Below are positions 8,842 through 19,559 of a stretch of 59,364 nt of DNA, one piece after another. The notes beneath the pieces are model-generated. The model did no database searches. It had not been told where the DNA came from and was given only the letters and a program-made list of their open reading frames with translations. The DNA lies in assembly GCF_001648555.1 (NCBI RefSeq), contig NZ_LQXM01000016.1, positions 1-59,364 on the forward strand, read 5' to 3'. A program made the position numbers and the translations under genes. The DNA is from Rossellomorea aquimaris TF-12. GTDB lineage: Bacteria; Bacillota; Bacilli; Bacillales; Bacillaceae_B. How positions within the stretch are numbered: the stretch's first letter is position 1; every line of letters begins with the position of its first letter.

Positions 8842-9034
8842 CTTTCAACTTAAATTATTGGTAACGGAGTGAATAATAAGAAAAGGAAAAGACAAGCCAA
8901 AATGGACAAAGATTGAGAAGAGAATTCACGATTTGGCCCAATTCTGATGAAAAGTGGCCCAATCGCTCCATAAATCAGACCATTTAGAAGGACGCACAAG
9001 AAAAATTTAGCGATATTTCCTCGTTGTTCACAAT

Positions 9035-9107
9035 TTTGCACATTATCTAGGTAAATTCGCACATTAGTAGAGTGTTTTCGCACATTCACCCCCGCTTTTC
9101 GCACATT
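9035..9107. repeat. four-unit array with an exact 21-bp period
   Basis: The 10-mer TTCGCACATT starts at 9056, 9077 and 9098, with a one-base variant TTTGCACATT at 9035; each start is exactly 21 bp from the next. On the minus strand each unit reads AATGTGCGAA followed by variable sequence. One minus-strand frame stays open through the array, but it lacks a ribosome site and reads like similar spurious repeat-derived proteins annotated in other Bacillus genomes. The period is two DNA helical turns or seven codons. Confidence 0.75.
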
Positions 9108-9122
9108 TCATCCAAGAAATAA

Positions 9123-9163
9123 AAAAACAGGAAGGAGAAGTGACCGCTTCTCCTTCCTGTTTT

Positions 9164-9164
<1 letters not shown>
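9123..9164. terminator. terminator after gdh
   Basis: AAAAACAGGAAGGAGAAG (9123-9140) pairs perfectly with CTTCTCCTTCCTGTTTTT (9147-9164), touching the gdh stop codon. It can end transcription from either side. Confidence 0.9.
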
Positions 9165-10817
<1,653 letters not shown>

Positions 10818-10937
10818 ATTTCCACATCCTTTTTGCAATCGATAAAAATAGTTTTTCACTTAATAGAATTTTTAGCCTTATAGGCTAGAAAAACAGAAAC
10901 ATTTTCCGTTCAGTGATGCATACCCTTATTTTGTTCG

Positions 10938-11125
10938 GTATAATCACCATGAAGTGTCAAAATGGAAAAGCGATGATTGAAAAGATGTTCCTTCAATGAA
11001 CATCCTCTTAATTACTGGGATTATGAACATTAGTTGAGGAAATCGAAACTCGTTCTAAAGAAGAACCGAATTCATCAATTCACCAGATCGTTGAAGATAT
11101 CGTATATGAATTCCCTGTAGATTAA
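10938..11125 (+). pseudogene. decayed coding remnant
   Basis: Protein-like fragments lie in different frames of this otherwise gene-free stretch. One reads YFVRYNHHEVSKWKSDD before a TGA, another SFNEHPLNYWDYEH before a TAG at 11029-11031, and a one-base shift continues LVEEIETRSKEEP and ends IVEDIVYEFPVD at TAA 11123-11125. Amino-acid composition looks coding, and no start or ribosome site is present. Family unknown; it may be chance. Confidence 0.35.
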
Positions 11126-11222
11126 ATCTATGTAGATTGAGGAGGAGTTTCTGTTTTTGAAGAAAAGGTGCTTGGGAAATAAAAAAAGAAGCTTCCCTTT
11201 TTACAGAAAAGCCCCTTTAAAC

Positions 11223-11450
11223 CTAACGAATATACGTTTTATTATTTTTCAACTTTGAAATCAACATAATGAAAGACAAAGATATGGTGGTGAAGAGAAA
11301 GAACATGGTTCCCAGAAAACCTATTATCGCAACAGAAGTGCCTCTATCCATTTCATCTGGTGCAGCAAAAGAATGACCGATAAGCCAAGTAGTACAGGAA
11401 AAAACGAATAATACTAAGGAAACTAAAAGGATTTTACCTTTTGAAAACAT
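11223..11450 (-). CDS. 75-residue membrane protein
   Basis: A small protein with two hydrophobic helices (about residues 7-27 and 40-66) joined by a charged loop containing DEMDRG, and a basic C-terminal tail (KLKNNK). GGAGGG lies 9 bp before ATG. I do not recognise a family. It stands alone between a decayed region and a phosphatase gene on the same strand, so its role cannot be inferred. Confidence 0.7.
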   Translation of the reverse strand: MFSKGKILLVSLVLFVFSCTTWLIGHSFAAPDEMDRGTSVAIIGFLGTMFFLFTTISLSFIMLISKLKNNKTYIR

Positions 11451-11506
11451 CGTTTACCCTCCATCATTTACAGGTTAATAAGAGAAGCATTAGGTTAAAA
11501 CACATA

Positions 11507-12079
11507 CTATGATGGTTCCCAAAGCCTTTTCACATCCACTAAAACCTGCTCATTAAACTCCATCCTATAAATATCTGGTTTAGATATGCTATGTAAAAAA
11601 TTCAAATCATACTTCCTATCATAATACCCCATCATTAAAGTCATAACAGCTCCATGAGTCCCCAATACAACTTTTTGTCCTTGGTAGTTTATCAATAATT
11701 CTTTTAATACTTTTATTGCTCGTTTCTGACAGGTGGAATTAGATTCAGCTCCGGATAAAGAAAAGTCGGGATCGGTAAATGATTCCTTTAATAAAGGGTA
11801 TAAATCCTTATCAGATATCCTCTGTTCTTCAACATGAAAAATTCTTTCTTTAAGGTTTTCAAATACAATAACTTCTTGTCCAATTTGTTCTGCTAGATTT
11901 TGTACGGTTAGGATTGAGCGATTGTATGGGCTGGAGATGACAACATCAATATCTTCGTCTCGTAATACATTTGCAATAACTAGAGCATCATGCTTTCCTT
12001 TAACAGTCAATCCTCTCGTTTTTTCTTCTCCTCCTTTTGGAGAGTCACCGTGCCTTACCATATATACAAAAGTATTCAT
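11507..12079 (-). CDS. histidine phosphatase family protein
   Basis: A 190-residue phosphoglycerate-mutase-like phosphatase. The phosphohistidine motif VRHGDSP begins at residue 8, an SSPYNRSILT arginine loop follows, and the second catalytic histidine is in LGTHGAVMTLM. The start at 12079 follows TAGGAGGTAG, and the upstream in-frame extension lacks a ribosome site. Family members act on phosphosugars, phosphoproteins or small phosphate esters; the substrate is unknown. A paralogue lies at 19.0 kb. Confidence 0.85.
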   Translation of the reverse strand: MNTFVYMVRHGDSPKGGEEKTRGLTVKGKHDALVIANVLRDEDIDVVISSPYNRSILTVQNLAEQIGQEVIVFENLKERIFHVEEQRISDKDLYPLLKESFTDPDFSLSGAESNSTCQKRAIKVLKELLINYQGQKVVLGTHGAVMTLMMGYYDRKYDLNFLHSISKPDIYRMEFNEQVLVDVKRLWEPS

Positions 12080-12177
12080 ACTACCTCCTAAAACCATTTA
12101 TAATGGAACGTCATTATACAAATACGCACCTTAAAAAGAGTCATTCACATAACGGTAACCAACTCTTTCGTAATCCT

Positions 12178-12702
12178 TTATTTTGTTGACGTATGAATCG
12201 GAACAATAACTCTCTCGTCATTAAGATTCACTAATACATGCACATCTCTGTTAATGGTTAATTCCTTAAAACGTAAAGAATACATTCCAGTGGGGTTTTT
12301 CTCCATGGATTGAATGGCTACTTGTGAGAAACGGGGGTCTTTTACGACTAATTTAACCGCATTCCCTTCCTTTTCACTTTGAGCATCTGTTAAGAAAACC
12401 ATTTCATTTGCAAAAGCTTTGCCAGGAAAGGATTCTTCCATTTCCCCGTCAAAATTCACTTGAATTTTCTGTCCAACCTCTATATCAACACTATGTATTT
12501 TTTTGTCTTTATCCGTACTAAACACTGTTCCATCGTTAAAGGAAAACCAAACATCATTTATGAGTACTTCATTGCTTTCAATTTGGGTAACAAAGCCTAT
12601 GAATCGTTCATTTGGCTCAGAATCTTGTACAGGCGTTGAAAGGTCACAGCCAGTGACTAATGGTAAAAGACACAGTAAAAGAATAGTGAGACATTTTTTC
12701 AT
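12178..12702 (-). CDS. hypothetical lipoprotein
   Basis: A 174-residue protein with a lipoprotein signal peptide: MKK, a leucine-rich core, then the lipobox LVTGC with cysteine at residue 19. The mature part contains DUF-like beta segments (IGFVTQIESNEVLINDVWFS, then IEVGQKIQVNFDGE) resembling small OB-fold domains of secreted Bacillus proteins. A GGGGGGAGT ribosome site precedes ATG. Cell-surface location is predicted; function is unknown. Confidence 0.82.
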   Translation of the reverse strand: MKKCLTILLLCLLPLVTGCDLSTPVQDSEPNERFIGFVTQIESNEVLINDVWFSFNDGTVFSTDKDKKIHSVDIEVGQKIQVNFDGEMEESFPGKAFANEMVFLTDAQSEKEGNAVKLVVKDPRFSQVAIQSMEKNPTGMYSLRFKELTINRDVHVLVNLNDERVIVPIHTSTK

Positions 12703-12752
12703 AGACTCCCCCCCTTATAATATTAGACGATTGGAAGTATTCGTTAGTTTCA

Positions 12753-13547
12753 TTATTTTTTGAAAAAAAGTTTATTTCCTACTTTTTCAATGAGTGAAGG
12801 AAATAATTGATAAACAACACTTCCCGCATTCATCCAACGAGGTAAATTGATCTCTCTTGTATTTGTGAAAAGCGCATTTATGACTTTTTCTGCTACTTTA
12901 TCAGGTTGAAGCATAAATTTTTCCACATTTTTTGCATATGTACCTGACTCATCGGCAATGGAAAAGAAATCCGTAGCAATAGGACCAGGGTTTACGGCTG
13001 TAACCGCTACGCCATACCTGGCGGCTTCCATCCGAAGACTATTCGTATAGCCTAGAACAGCATGCTTAGAAGCAGAATAAACGCTTGATTTAGGCGAGGC
13101 AAATTTACCCGCTTGAGAGGCAATATTCAGGATATGCCCAAAGCCTTGTTTACGCATATAAGGAAGTATTTCGCCCGTACATGCCATAAGACCAAGTACA
13201 TTCACTTCAATCATTCCTTTTACATCACTAAATGACGTTTCATGAGCTTCCTGGAATATGCCGTAGCCCGCATTATTAATGATGGCATGTACTTCACCGA
13301 AGTCTTCCAAAATGGTAGAGAATACACGAGGGATTTCAGCATAATCTGTTACATCCAAAGGATACACTTCTACTTTAACCTTGAATGTAGTCATCAATTT
13401 TTCCTTTAATCCCTCTAATAACTGAACACGGCGAGCAATCAAAGCAAGGTTTCCTCCATTTTCAGCAACTTTGATTGCCATCTGCTCCCCAATTCCACCA
13501 GATGCTCCTGTAATGATTATGTTTTTTCCTTTAACTCGTTTATTCAT
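12753..13547 (-). CDS. yqjQ: short-chain dehydrogenase, YqjQ type
   Basis: A 264-residue SDR. The cofactor motif TGASGGIGEQ lies at about 12-21, NNAG follows the central strand, and the catalytic residues are Ser in NIASQAGKF and Tyr-Lys in YSASK. The hydrophobic C-terminus with YQLFPSLIEKVG could contact a membrane. ATG at 13547 is chosen because CGGAGG lies 7 bp before it. It follows yqjP by 14 bp in the order seen in B. subtilis. Substrate unknown. Confidence 0.87.
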   Translation of the reverse strand: MNKRVKGKNIIITGASGGIGEQMAIKVAENGGNLALIARRVQLLEGLKEKLMTTFKVKVEVYPLDVTDYAEIPRVFSTILEDFGEVHAIINNAGYGIFQEAHETSFSDVKGMIEVNVLGLMACTGEILPYMRKQGFGHILNIASQAGKFASPKSSVYSASKHAVLGYTNSLRMEAARYGVAVTAVNPGPIATDFFSIADESGTYAKNVEKFMLQPDKVAEKVINALFTNTREINLPRWMNAGSVVYQLFPSLIEKVGNKLFFKK

Positions 13548-13561
13548 TTCCACACCTCCGG

Positions 13562-14515
13562 TTAGACAAAGTAATAATATACCCCATCAGTCTTTTCCTT
13601 TTTTATTAAATCAAGGGATTCTAAATAATCTAATTGACCTATCGTCTCAGACAAGGTAAGACCCAGTTCTTTTTTATAAACAGAAGGAAACAGCTTTTGG
13701 CAAATCTCTAATACAGTAAATCGATTTCCTTTTATCATATGTAAAACAGATTGGGCCCTTTCATCTTGTTTCCTTAACCTCTTAGGAATAAGGGCATGAA
13801 CATCCGAAATATCCTCTCCATGACCTGTATAAGCACGTGAGATAGGGATGTCCTGGAGCTTGCTTAAAGAAGCATTGTATTGAAGTAAAGGCTTTGTCCG
13901 TTCTTCTTCTCCATCAAATGGTGGTTCAATAAGAGGATTGGGTGAAATATGAGCAAGGATATGATCTCCGGCAATCAATACACCATCACGTTCTCGATAA
14001 AAAGACAAATGACTTTGTGCATGACCCAGGGTTTCGATAATGTTCCACTCCTCTAGCCCAGGAATAGCATCTCCTTCTCCTATTGATACATCTAGCTTTC
14101 TATCACCCATGAATTTTAAAGGAGTTTTAAATTTAGGAATGGCAGAAAGAAACTCTTGAGGTAATCCTGACTCAATAGCTAACTTCAAAAAAAAGCGATC
14201 GTATACATCGTGAAAATAATTATCTCGATGTAGCCAAAAGCGATTATATTTATGCCCATATACTTTTACAGAAGAAGGAAAACGATCAAGTAAGCCAGCA
14301 TGATCTGGGTGATGATGGGTGAGGACAATTTGTTCAATGTCTTCGGGTTTATATCCTAAAGAAGCTAATTCCTCCGTTAATTGAATCCATGCAGTATTTG
14401 TCAATGGACCCACGTCTACCAACGTTAGCGCTTCACCTTTCACTAAATAAATATTTACATCTCCAACAGCAAATGGAGTAGATAGCGTAATCTTTGCGAT
14501 ATTATTTTCTAACAT
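13562..14515 (-). CDS. yqjP: metallo-beta-lactamase-fold hydrolase, YqjP type
   Basis: A 317-residue MBL-fold enzyme. The metal motif THHHPDHAG near residue 68, a histidine in LGHAQSHLSF and aspartate in IAGDHIL fit a binuclear zinc hydrolase. A C-terminal winged-helix-like domain (from about 255) is common in this subgroup. ATG at 14515 with GGTGA before it is favoured over a longer frame without a ribosome site. Likely co-transcribed with yqjQ. Members resemble lactonases or LACTB2-type nucleases; activity not known. Confidence 0.87.
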   Translation of the reverse strand: MLENNIAKITLSTPFAVGDVNIYLVKGEALTLVDVGPLTNTAWIQLTEELASLGYKPEDIEQIVLTHHHPDHAGLLDRFPSSVKVYGHKYNRFWLHRDNYFHDVYDRFFLKLAIESGLPQEFLSAIPKFKTPLKFMGDRKLDVSIGEGDAIPGLEEWNIIETLGHAQSHLSFYRERDGVLIAGDHILAHISPNPLIEPPFDGEEERTKPLLQYNASLSKLQDIPISRAYTGHGEDISDVHALIPKRLRKQDERAQSVLHMIKGNRFTVLEICQKLFPSVYKKELGLTLSETIGQLDYLESLDLIKKEKTDGVYYYFV

Positions 14516-14654
14516 ATTTTCACCACATTCTACTATAATAAGGTCTTCAACCAAGACATTCGTTTCTCAAAATGAATGATGCTTCATTTTACAGTGTACA
14601 TTTTTTCCTATCACTTGTCATTTTTAATATCTTTTGAAAATACTGAAAAAAACC

Positions 14655-14684
14655 TTGACAGACAAGCCACTTTTTTATGATAAT
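14655..14684 (+). promoter_or_regulatory. sigma-A promoter of the proI T-box transcript
   Basis: TTGACA at 14655-14660 and GATAAT at 14679-14684 are separated by 18 bp, about 45 bp before the first T-box stem. TATAAT at 14689-14694 is too far from this -35 element. Confidence 0.65.
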
Positions 14685-14730
14685 CACCTATAATATTATT
14701 TTTTCAACTGAACATTACATTCACTATATA

Positions 14731-14976
14731 TAGAAAGCGATGAAGAAGACTAGTAATAGATAGATGATGTTAGAGAATAGTGCTCCATTAGGCTGAAAGG
14801 CACTGTCATCCTCTCTATTTATGAACCTACCTTTTGAGCGTCTTAAATCAGAACGTTTCCAGCGTTATCTGGAGTTGAGTGTGTTCATTGGCATTTGAAT
14901 GTTCGTGAACGAAACAAGGTGGTACCGCGGAAGCAGACCCTTTCGTCCTTTATGGATGAGAGGGTCTGCTTTTTTA
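14731..14976 (+). promoter_or_regulatory. proline T-box riboswitch
   Basis: A T-box leader for proI. An AGTA-box occurs at 14752-14755 in stem I. The candidate specifier codon CCT (proline) at 14826-14828 sits in GAACCTAC and is followed by a purine as required. The conserved T-box AAGGTGGTACCGCG spans 14916-14929. The terminator stem GCAGACCCTTTCGTCC pairs with GGATGAGAGGGTCTGC (to 14969) and ends in a T-run. Uncharged tRNA-Pro should stabilise the antiterminator and switch on proI. The translated frame that enters this region upstream of proI is not a real N-terminus. Confidence 0.95.
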
Positions 14977-15000
14977 TATAGGATAAGGAGGAGTGACTTC

Positions 15001-15813
15001 ATGAAGACATTGTTTATGGGTGCAGGTTCAATGGCGCATGCATTAATGAAAGGGTCACTAGCAGCAGAAGTATTGAGGCAAGAGAAGGTGTATGTGACAA
15101 ACCGTTCGAATCGCCAGGGTTTAGAGGAATTCGTGCATGAATTCGGAGTTAATAAGGTGGAGCATGAAGCTTCATATGATGTCGTGATCCTGGCAATGAA
15201 ACCAAAAGACTTTCACGGTGCAGTGGCAACCATTCGTCCTTATTTGACCACTCACACGTTGGTCATTTCTGTTTTAGCAGGGATCACCATACAACATTTA
15301 AGTGATAAGCTTGCATTTAATGGAGCCATCGTTAGAGCTATGCCTAATACGAGTGCATCCATGGGGAAATCAGCTACCGCTGTATCGTTCAATCGTCACC
15401 TGACGCACTCTCAGAAGGAGTGGACAATGAAATTATTTCAATCCGTTGGGATAGCAGTGGAGGTGGAGGAAAAGCAATTAGACTTAATTACTGCTCTATC
15501 TGGAAGTGGTCCTGCCTATATCTATTTTGTGGCAGAATTACTTGAAAAGGCTGCAGTGGAGTTAGGACTGCAACAGGAACTGGCTAAGGATTTAATCTCT
15601 CAAACGATTGCAGGGGCAAGTGAGATGCTAGAAAAATCCGGCTTAAATGCACAGGAATTAAGGAGAAATGTTACAAGTCCAGGTGGTACGACAGAAGCAG
15701 GTATTGCAGCATTGGAAGAATATCACGTTAGGGAAGCCTTTTTGCAATGTATTTATTCGGCGAAAACGCGTTCTGAGAATCTTGGAAAAGAAATTAACAC
15801 ACAATCCCTTTAA
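15001..15813 (+). CDS. proI: pyrroline-5-carboxylate reductase
   Basis: A 270-residue enzyme making the last step of proline synthesis, reducing pyrroline-5-carboxylate with NAD(P)H. The Rossmann start MKTLFMGAGSMAHAL, the VRAMPNTSASMG segment and the signature ALSGSGPAYIYFVAE with TSPGGTTEAGI are diagnostic. ATG at 15001 follows AGGAGGAGTGACTTC and lies directly after the T-box terminator; an upstream in-frame ATG falls inside the riboswitch and is rejected. Expression should rise when charged tRNA-Pro is scarce. Confidence 0.96.
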   Translation: MKTLFMGAGSMAHALMKGSLAAEVLRQEKVYVTNRSNRQGLEEFVHEFGVNKVEHEASYDVVILAMKPKDFHGAVATIRPYLTTHTLVISVLAGITIQHLSDKLAFNGAIVRAMPNTSASMGKSATAVSFNRHLTHSQKEWTMKLFQSVGIAVEVEEKQLDLITALSGSGPAYIYFVAELLEKAAVELGLQQELAKDLISQTIAGASEMLEKSGLNAQELRRNVTSPGGTTEAGIAALEEYHVREAFLQCIYSAKTRSENLGKEINTQSL

Positions 15814-15899
15814 ATATGAACTCACCTAAATAACCTACCTTTTCTCGCTATTTGCTTGTTTCATTGGTACAATCGAAACAAAAAAAGAAGGTCGTACCT

Positions 15900-17051
15900 A
15901 TGATTCACCTATTCATTTTACTTTGTATGGTACTTGGTGTCTGGTTGTTTATATCCATTGACGTGTGGAGAGAGATTTCTACACTCTCCTCCATTCATGA
16001 TTACGCAATCGTACAGAAAGGTCCGTTACTAACGATTATTGTCCCAGCTAGAAATGAAGAGAAAACCATTTCAGCCAGTATCAGATCTCAACTTCAACAG
16101 GATTATCACAATCTTGAATGGATATTAGTAAATGACCGTTCAACTGACGGGACACCAGATAAACTAGAAGAATTGGCGAGCATGGATAAACGAATAAACA
16201 CGCTCCATATAGACTCATTGGAGAAAGGATGGCTAGGAAAAAATCAGGCTCTATACAAAGGATATCAGCACGCCCATGGAGAACTTATCCTTTTCACTGA
16301 TGCTGATGTCATCTTTAAAGATTCGACGATCGTTTCTAAAGCCGTATCCTTTCTTCTGTCACGGGAATTGGATCATCTTACTCTAGCACCCCATATTAAA
16401 TCACGGACATTTTGGTTAAAAAGCTTTGTTGCCTTTTTCTTATTCGGCTTCTCCTTCTATAAACGCCCCTGGAAAGCAAACGACCATACATCAAAAACGG
16501 GAATGGGCATTGGTGCTTTTAACCTTATCTCACGGACGGCTTATGAAGAAATCGGTACCCACAAAGGGATTAAGCACATGCCTGATGATGACTTGCAGCT
16601 TGGAGTGCAAATAAAGAAACACCACAAAAAACAATTCTTTCTAACAGCTCTGGATTCATTGGAAGTTGAGTGGTATCAATCATTGAAAGATGCTTTTAAC
16701 GGTTTAGAAAAAAATACATTTGCAGGACTCCATTACTCCATCTTACTCGTCTTGTTTTCCATTATTGGGGTTTTCTGCTCCACTGTCCTCCCTTTTATCA
16801 CGATTTTCTCATGGGATTGGAGAATTCAGATGGTGAGTGCTGCTATTATTCTTATGATTTTATTGGCGTATCAAAAGGTCATTAAACACATGACAAATGA
16901 GTCTCCTTTTCTCTTTCTTTCATTACCACTCACAGCTCTCCTATTTATCTATTCAATTGGCCGAGCCACGATTTTAACCTTCAAACGTGGTGGAATCGAA
17001 TGGCGGGGAACGGTTTATCCATTGAAAGAGTTAAAGCAAAAAAACAAATAG
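15900..17051 (+). CDS. membrane glycosyltransferase, family 2
   Basis: A 383-residue GT2 enzyme. After an N-terminal helix (about 2-20) the GT-A domain shows VPARNEEKTI, the VNDRSTDGT motif, the nucleotide/metal-binding DAD in LFTDADVIF and a DDDLQLG segment. Three hydrophobic helices close the protein (about 280-370). The layout resembles CrtQ-type or dolichol-mannose-synthase-like transferases acting on membrane lipids. ATG at 15900 follows AAGAAGGTCGTACCT; the longer frame upstream has no ribosome site. Acceptor unknown. Confidence 0.85.
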   Translation: MIHLFILLCMVLGVWLFISIDVWREISTLSSIHDYAIVQKGPLLTIIVPARNEEKTISASIRSQLQQDYHNLEWILVNDRSTDGTPDKLEELASMDKRINTLHIDSLEKGWLGKNQALYKGYQHAHGELILFTDADVIFKDSTIVSKAVSFLLSRELDHLTLAPHIKSRTFWLKSFVAFFLFGFSFYKRPWKANDHTSKTGMGIGAFNLISRTAYEEIGTHKGIKHMPDDDLQLGVQIKKHHKKQFFLTALDSLEVEWYQSLKDAFNGLEKNTFAGLHYSILLVLFSIIGVFCSTVLPFITIFSWDWRIQMVSAAIILMILLAYQKVIKHMTNESPFLFLSLPLTALLFIYSIGRATILTFKRGGIEWRGTVYPLKELKQKNK

Positions 17052-17151
17052 AAGCACATTTCTTTCCTGGAAAAATAGGTGTTGTTATAATCATTGTGAA
17101 TTACTATTTAGAAACCCGAAATAAATAACCCTTGATGAAAGGTGATGAAAG

Positions 17152-18168
17152 ATGAATACAAAGCTTTTTCAACCATATACCCTTAAAAATGTTGAACTGA
17201 AAAATCGAATTGTTATGGCACCTATGTGCATGTACTCTTCCCATAACAATGATGGGAAAGTTGAAAATTGGCATCGCACTCATTATACGAGCCGTGCTGT
17301 TGGTGGAGTCGGGCTGATTATTCAGGAAGCAACTGCCGTTACACCCCAAGGAAGAATCTCTCCTCAGGACTTAGGAATTTGGGATGATGAGCATGTGGAA
17401 GGATTAAAAGAATTAGTAGGATTAATGAAAGAACAAGGTGCGAAGACAGGTATTCAGCTGGCTCATGCAGGAAGGAAAGCTGTTCTAGAAGGTGATATTA
17501 TTGCTCCATCTGCCATTCCATTTAATAAAGACATGAAAACACCTGTTGAAATGACAAAGAATGATATTAATGAAACCATTAAGGCATTCATTAAAGGTGC
17601 AGAAAGAGCCAGGGAAGCAGGATTTGATGTGATTGAAATTCACGGAGCCCATGGATATCTCATTAACGAATTCCTCTCTCCCCTTTCTAATAAACGCACG
17701 GACGAATATGGTGGGTCTCCTGAGAACCGCTACCGTTTCCTTCGTGAAATCATTAACGGTATTCAACAAGTATGGGAAGGACCATTACTTGTACGTGTCT
17801 CTGCCAAAGATTATCATGAAGAAGGTCTTGATGTTGAAGATTATGTAGTATTCGGAAAATGGATGAAGGAACAAGGAATTGATTTAATTGATGTTAGCTC
17901 CGGTGCAGTTGTGCCGGCACAAATCCCTGTATTCCCTGGCTACCAGGTAAAGCTTGCCGAGACCATCAAGAGAGATGCCGATATTGACACAGGAGCAGTC
18001 GGGCTGATTACTACAGGGATTCAAGCAGAAGAAATCCTTCAAAACGAGCGTGCTGATCTCGTTTTACTTGCACGTGAATTACTTCGAGACCCATATTGGC
18101 CTAGAACTGCTGCGAAGGAGTTAGGAGTAGAACTGGAAGCTCCCAAGCAATATCAAAGAGGTTGGTAA
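17152..18168 (+). CDS. namA: NADPH dehydrogenase NamA (old yellow enzyme)
   Basis: A 338-residue FMN-dependent enoate/nitro reductase of the YqjM class. N-terminal [20 protein letters not shown] holds the class-specific cysteine that tunes the flavin, [12 protein letters not shown] follows, and [16 protein letters not shown] with [10 protein letters not shown] forms the active site and FMN site. Length and all hallmarks match B. subtilis NamA, which detoxifies electrophilic xenobiotics. ATG follows AAAGGTGATGAAAG. A strong terminator follows. Confidence 0.96.
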   Translation: MNTKLFQPYTLKNVELKNRIVMAPMCMYSSHNNDGKVENWHRTHYTSRAVGGVGLIIQEATAVTPQGRISPQDLGIWDDEHVEGLKELVGLMKEQGAKTGIQLAHAGRKAVLEGDIIAPSAIPFNKDMKTPVEMTKNDINETIKAFIKGAERAREAGFDVIEIHGAHGYLINEFLSPLSNKRTDEYGGSPENRYRFLREIINGIQQVWEGPLLVRVSAKDYHEEGLDVEDYVVFGKWMKEQGIDLIDVSSGAVVPAQIPVFPGYQVKLAETIKRDADIDTGAVGLITTGIQAEEILQNERADLVLLARELLRDPYWPRTAAKELGVELEAPKQYQRGW

Positions 18169-18193
18169 GGACTAAGAAGCACTGGACAAAAAA

Positions 18194-18228
18194 ATGAGGG
18201 GGGAATGCCTTGGCATTCCCCCCCTCAT
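18194..18228. terminator. bidirectional terminator after namA
   Basis: ATGAGGGGGGAATGCC pairs with GGCATTCCCCCCCTCAT (one bulged C) between the convergent namA and GNAT genes. Confidence 0.85.
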
Positions 18229-18232
18229 TCAC

Positions 18233-18994
18233 TTATTCATACACTTTCTGAACTTCATACTTGAAACCACCATAACGGTAGTTTTGTCTTTGATACATAA
18301 GTCTAGGTGTGTCTTCTCCATCAGCTAACAGAATCACTGTTTTATTAGGAAATTTTTTCATCACACGTTCTTGCAATTTACTCCCTATGCCCTTCTTTTG
18401 AAAAGATTCTTGAACCATCAGCCCATCTATTTCCGCTGTGTCCGATTTAATAATAACATCGACTGACCCTGCTGGGGTTCCACGATAATAGGCTAGAAGT
18501 TGAATAAAATTCTCATCTTGAAAGTGTCGTTTATGTAAATCAATCTTTTGTTGAGCAAATTCCTCTCCAAATTCTAAATCCTGTTGGTACTGGAATTCAA
18601 GGTAAGCATCAAGATCTTGATCAGACACTACCTTAATTTCTATATCAGGATTATCTTCTAAAGGTGGAAATTGATCAGGTGCAATACTATATAATTCATT
18701 AAACCCCACTTCAAATTTTTCACGTGCAAAAAAGTCCATTAATTCCTGAGAGGGTTTAACATCCTGTGGAAAATAGAATTTTACATGTTTTTGCCCTTTT
18801 GATTTATGGAATTCTCTTAAAAAATGAGCGGCTTCTTTAAATTCAGAAAGGGATGGCTGTTTATTAAATTCAAGAAAATTACTATCATACCTTGTTAACA
18901 TTTCTGGAAAATGAATGTGTTGATAGAGATTATTTTCTGCTACTACATGTCCTTCTTTTCCTTCTTTATATATAAGGTCAAATGTTATCTGCAT
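18233..18994 (-). CDS. GNAT-family N-acetyltransferase
   Basis: A 253-residue protein. The last third is a GNAT domain: AEIDGLMVQESFQKKGIGSKLQER contains the acetyl-CoA-binding R/Q-x-x-G-x-G/A pattern as QKKGIG. The N-terminal half is longer than a minimal GNAT and may be a degenerate second domain. ATG at 18994 is preferred over a GTG 6 bp upstream since AGGGGAG is better spaced. It follows the phosphatase by 12 bp, as last gene of the rnz operon. Substrate unknown. Confidence 0.8.
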   Translation of the reverse strand: MQITFDLIYKEGKEGHVVAENNLYQHIHFPEMLTRYDSNFLEFNKQPSLSEFKEAAHFLREFHKSKGQKHVKFYFPQDVKPSQELMDFFAREKFEVGFNELYSIAPDQFPPLEDNPDIEIKVVSDQDLDAYLEFQYQQDLEFGEEFAQQKIDLHKRHFQDENFIQLLAYYRGTPAGSVDVIIKSDTAEIDGLMVQESFQKKGIGSKLQERVMKKFPNKTVILLADGEDTPRLMYQRQNYRYGGFKYEVQKVYE

Positions 18995-19006
18995 ACGCAC
19001 TCCCCT

Positions 19007-19546
19007 TTATTTCCAAATTCGTTGAACCGAAGCTTGGCTTTGCTCCACTGTTACCAAATAAACGTCAGGATTTGAAAGAGCAAATAATTCTTCATACCCA
19101 TACTTGTCATCAAACAACCTCAACAATAATGTCGTTAAATTCCCATGACTAACACATACAATGTTGTCTTCTTCTTTTGTTAAGACATCATCAACAAAGG
19201 ACTGAGCTCGCTCCATCGCCTTTTGATTGGATTCTCCACCAGGTAATGATAAGGAGAAATCTTCAAAGCTCTTCTTTAACTTTTCCAACCAGTCAGGAAA
19301 ATCCTGATCACTGAGGACCCTTTCTCCTAACCGATCATCTTCTCGAATAGTCAGGCCCGCTCGCTTGGCAAAGGGTGCTATAGTTTCAATTGCCCTTACA
19401 AACGGGCTAGAGTAAACGGCTTGAATCGAACGGTTTTCTAAGAAAGAAGCCAGGTGTATTGCCTGCTCCATTCCAATATCCGTTAAAGGTGACTGAAAAG
19501 GCTGACCTTCTGCTTTTGCATGTCGTACGATGTAAATGTTTTTCAT
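19007..19546 (-). CDS. histidine phosphatase family protein
   Basis: A 179-residue phosphatase. IVRHAKAEGQ carries the nucleophilic histidine (RHA variant), SSPFVRAIET the arginine loop and VSHGNLTTLLL the second histidine. It is paralogous to the gene at 11.5 kb. ATG at 19546 follows GTGGAGGGAAGTAC, and a longer frame runs into rnz without a ribosome site. It lies 13 bp after rnz and 12 bp before the GNAT gene, so the three form an operon. Substrate unknown. Confidence 0.85.
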   Translation of the reverse strand: MKNIYIVRHAKAEGQPFQSPLTDIGMEQAIHLASFLENRSIQAVYSSPFVRAIETIAPFAKRAGLTIREDDRLGERVLSDQDFPDWLEKLKKSFEDFSLSLPGGESNQKAMERAQSFVDDVLTKEEDNIVCVSHGNLTTLLLRLFDDKYGYEELFALSNPDVYLVTVEQSQASVQRIWK

Positions 19547-19559
19547 GTACTTCCCTCCA

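Noticed and set aside
8850..9104. 84-codon minus-strand reading frame
   Set aside because: It has no ribosome site and its first third is only the translation of the 21-bp repeat array, so it is not called as a gene.
14899..15000. N-terminal extension of ProI from an upstream in-frame ATG
   Set aside because: The extension lies inside the T-box antiterminator and terminator; ATG at 15001 has the ribosome site and the normal N-terminus.
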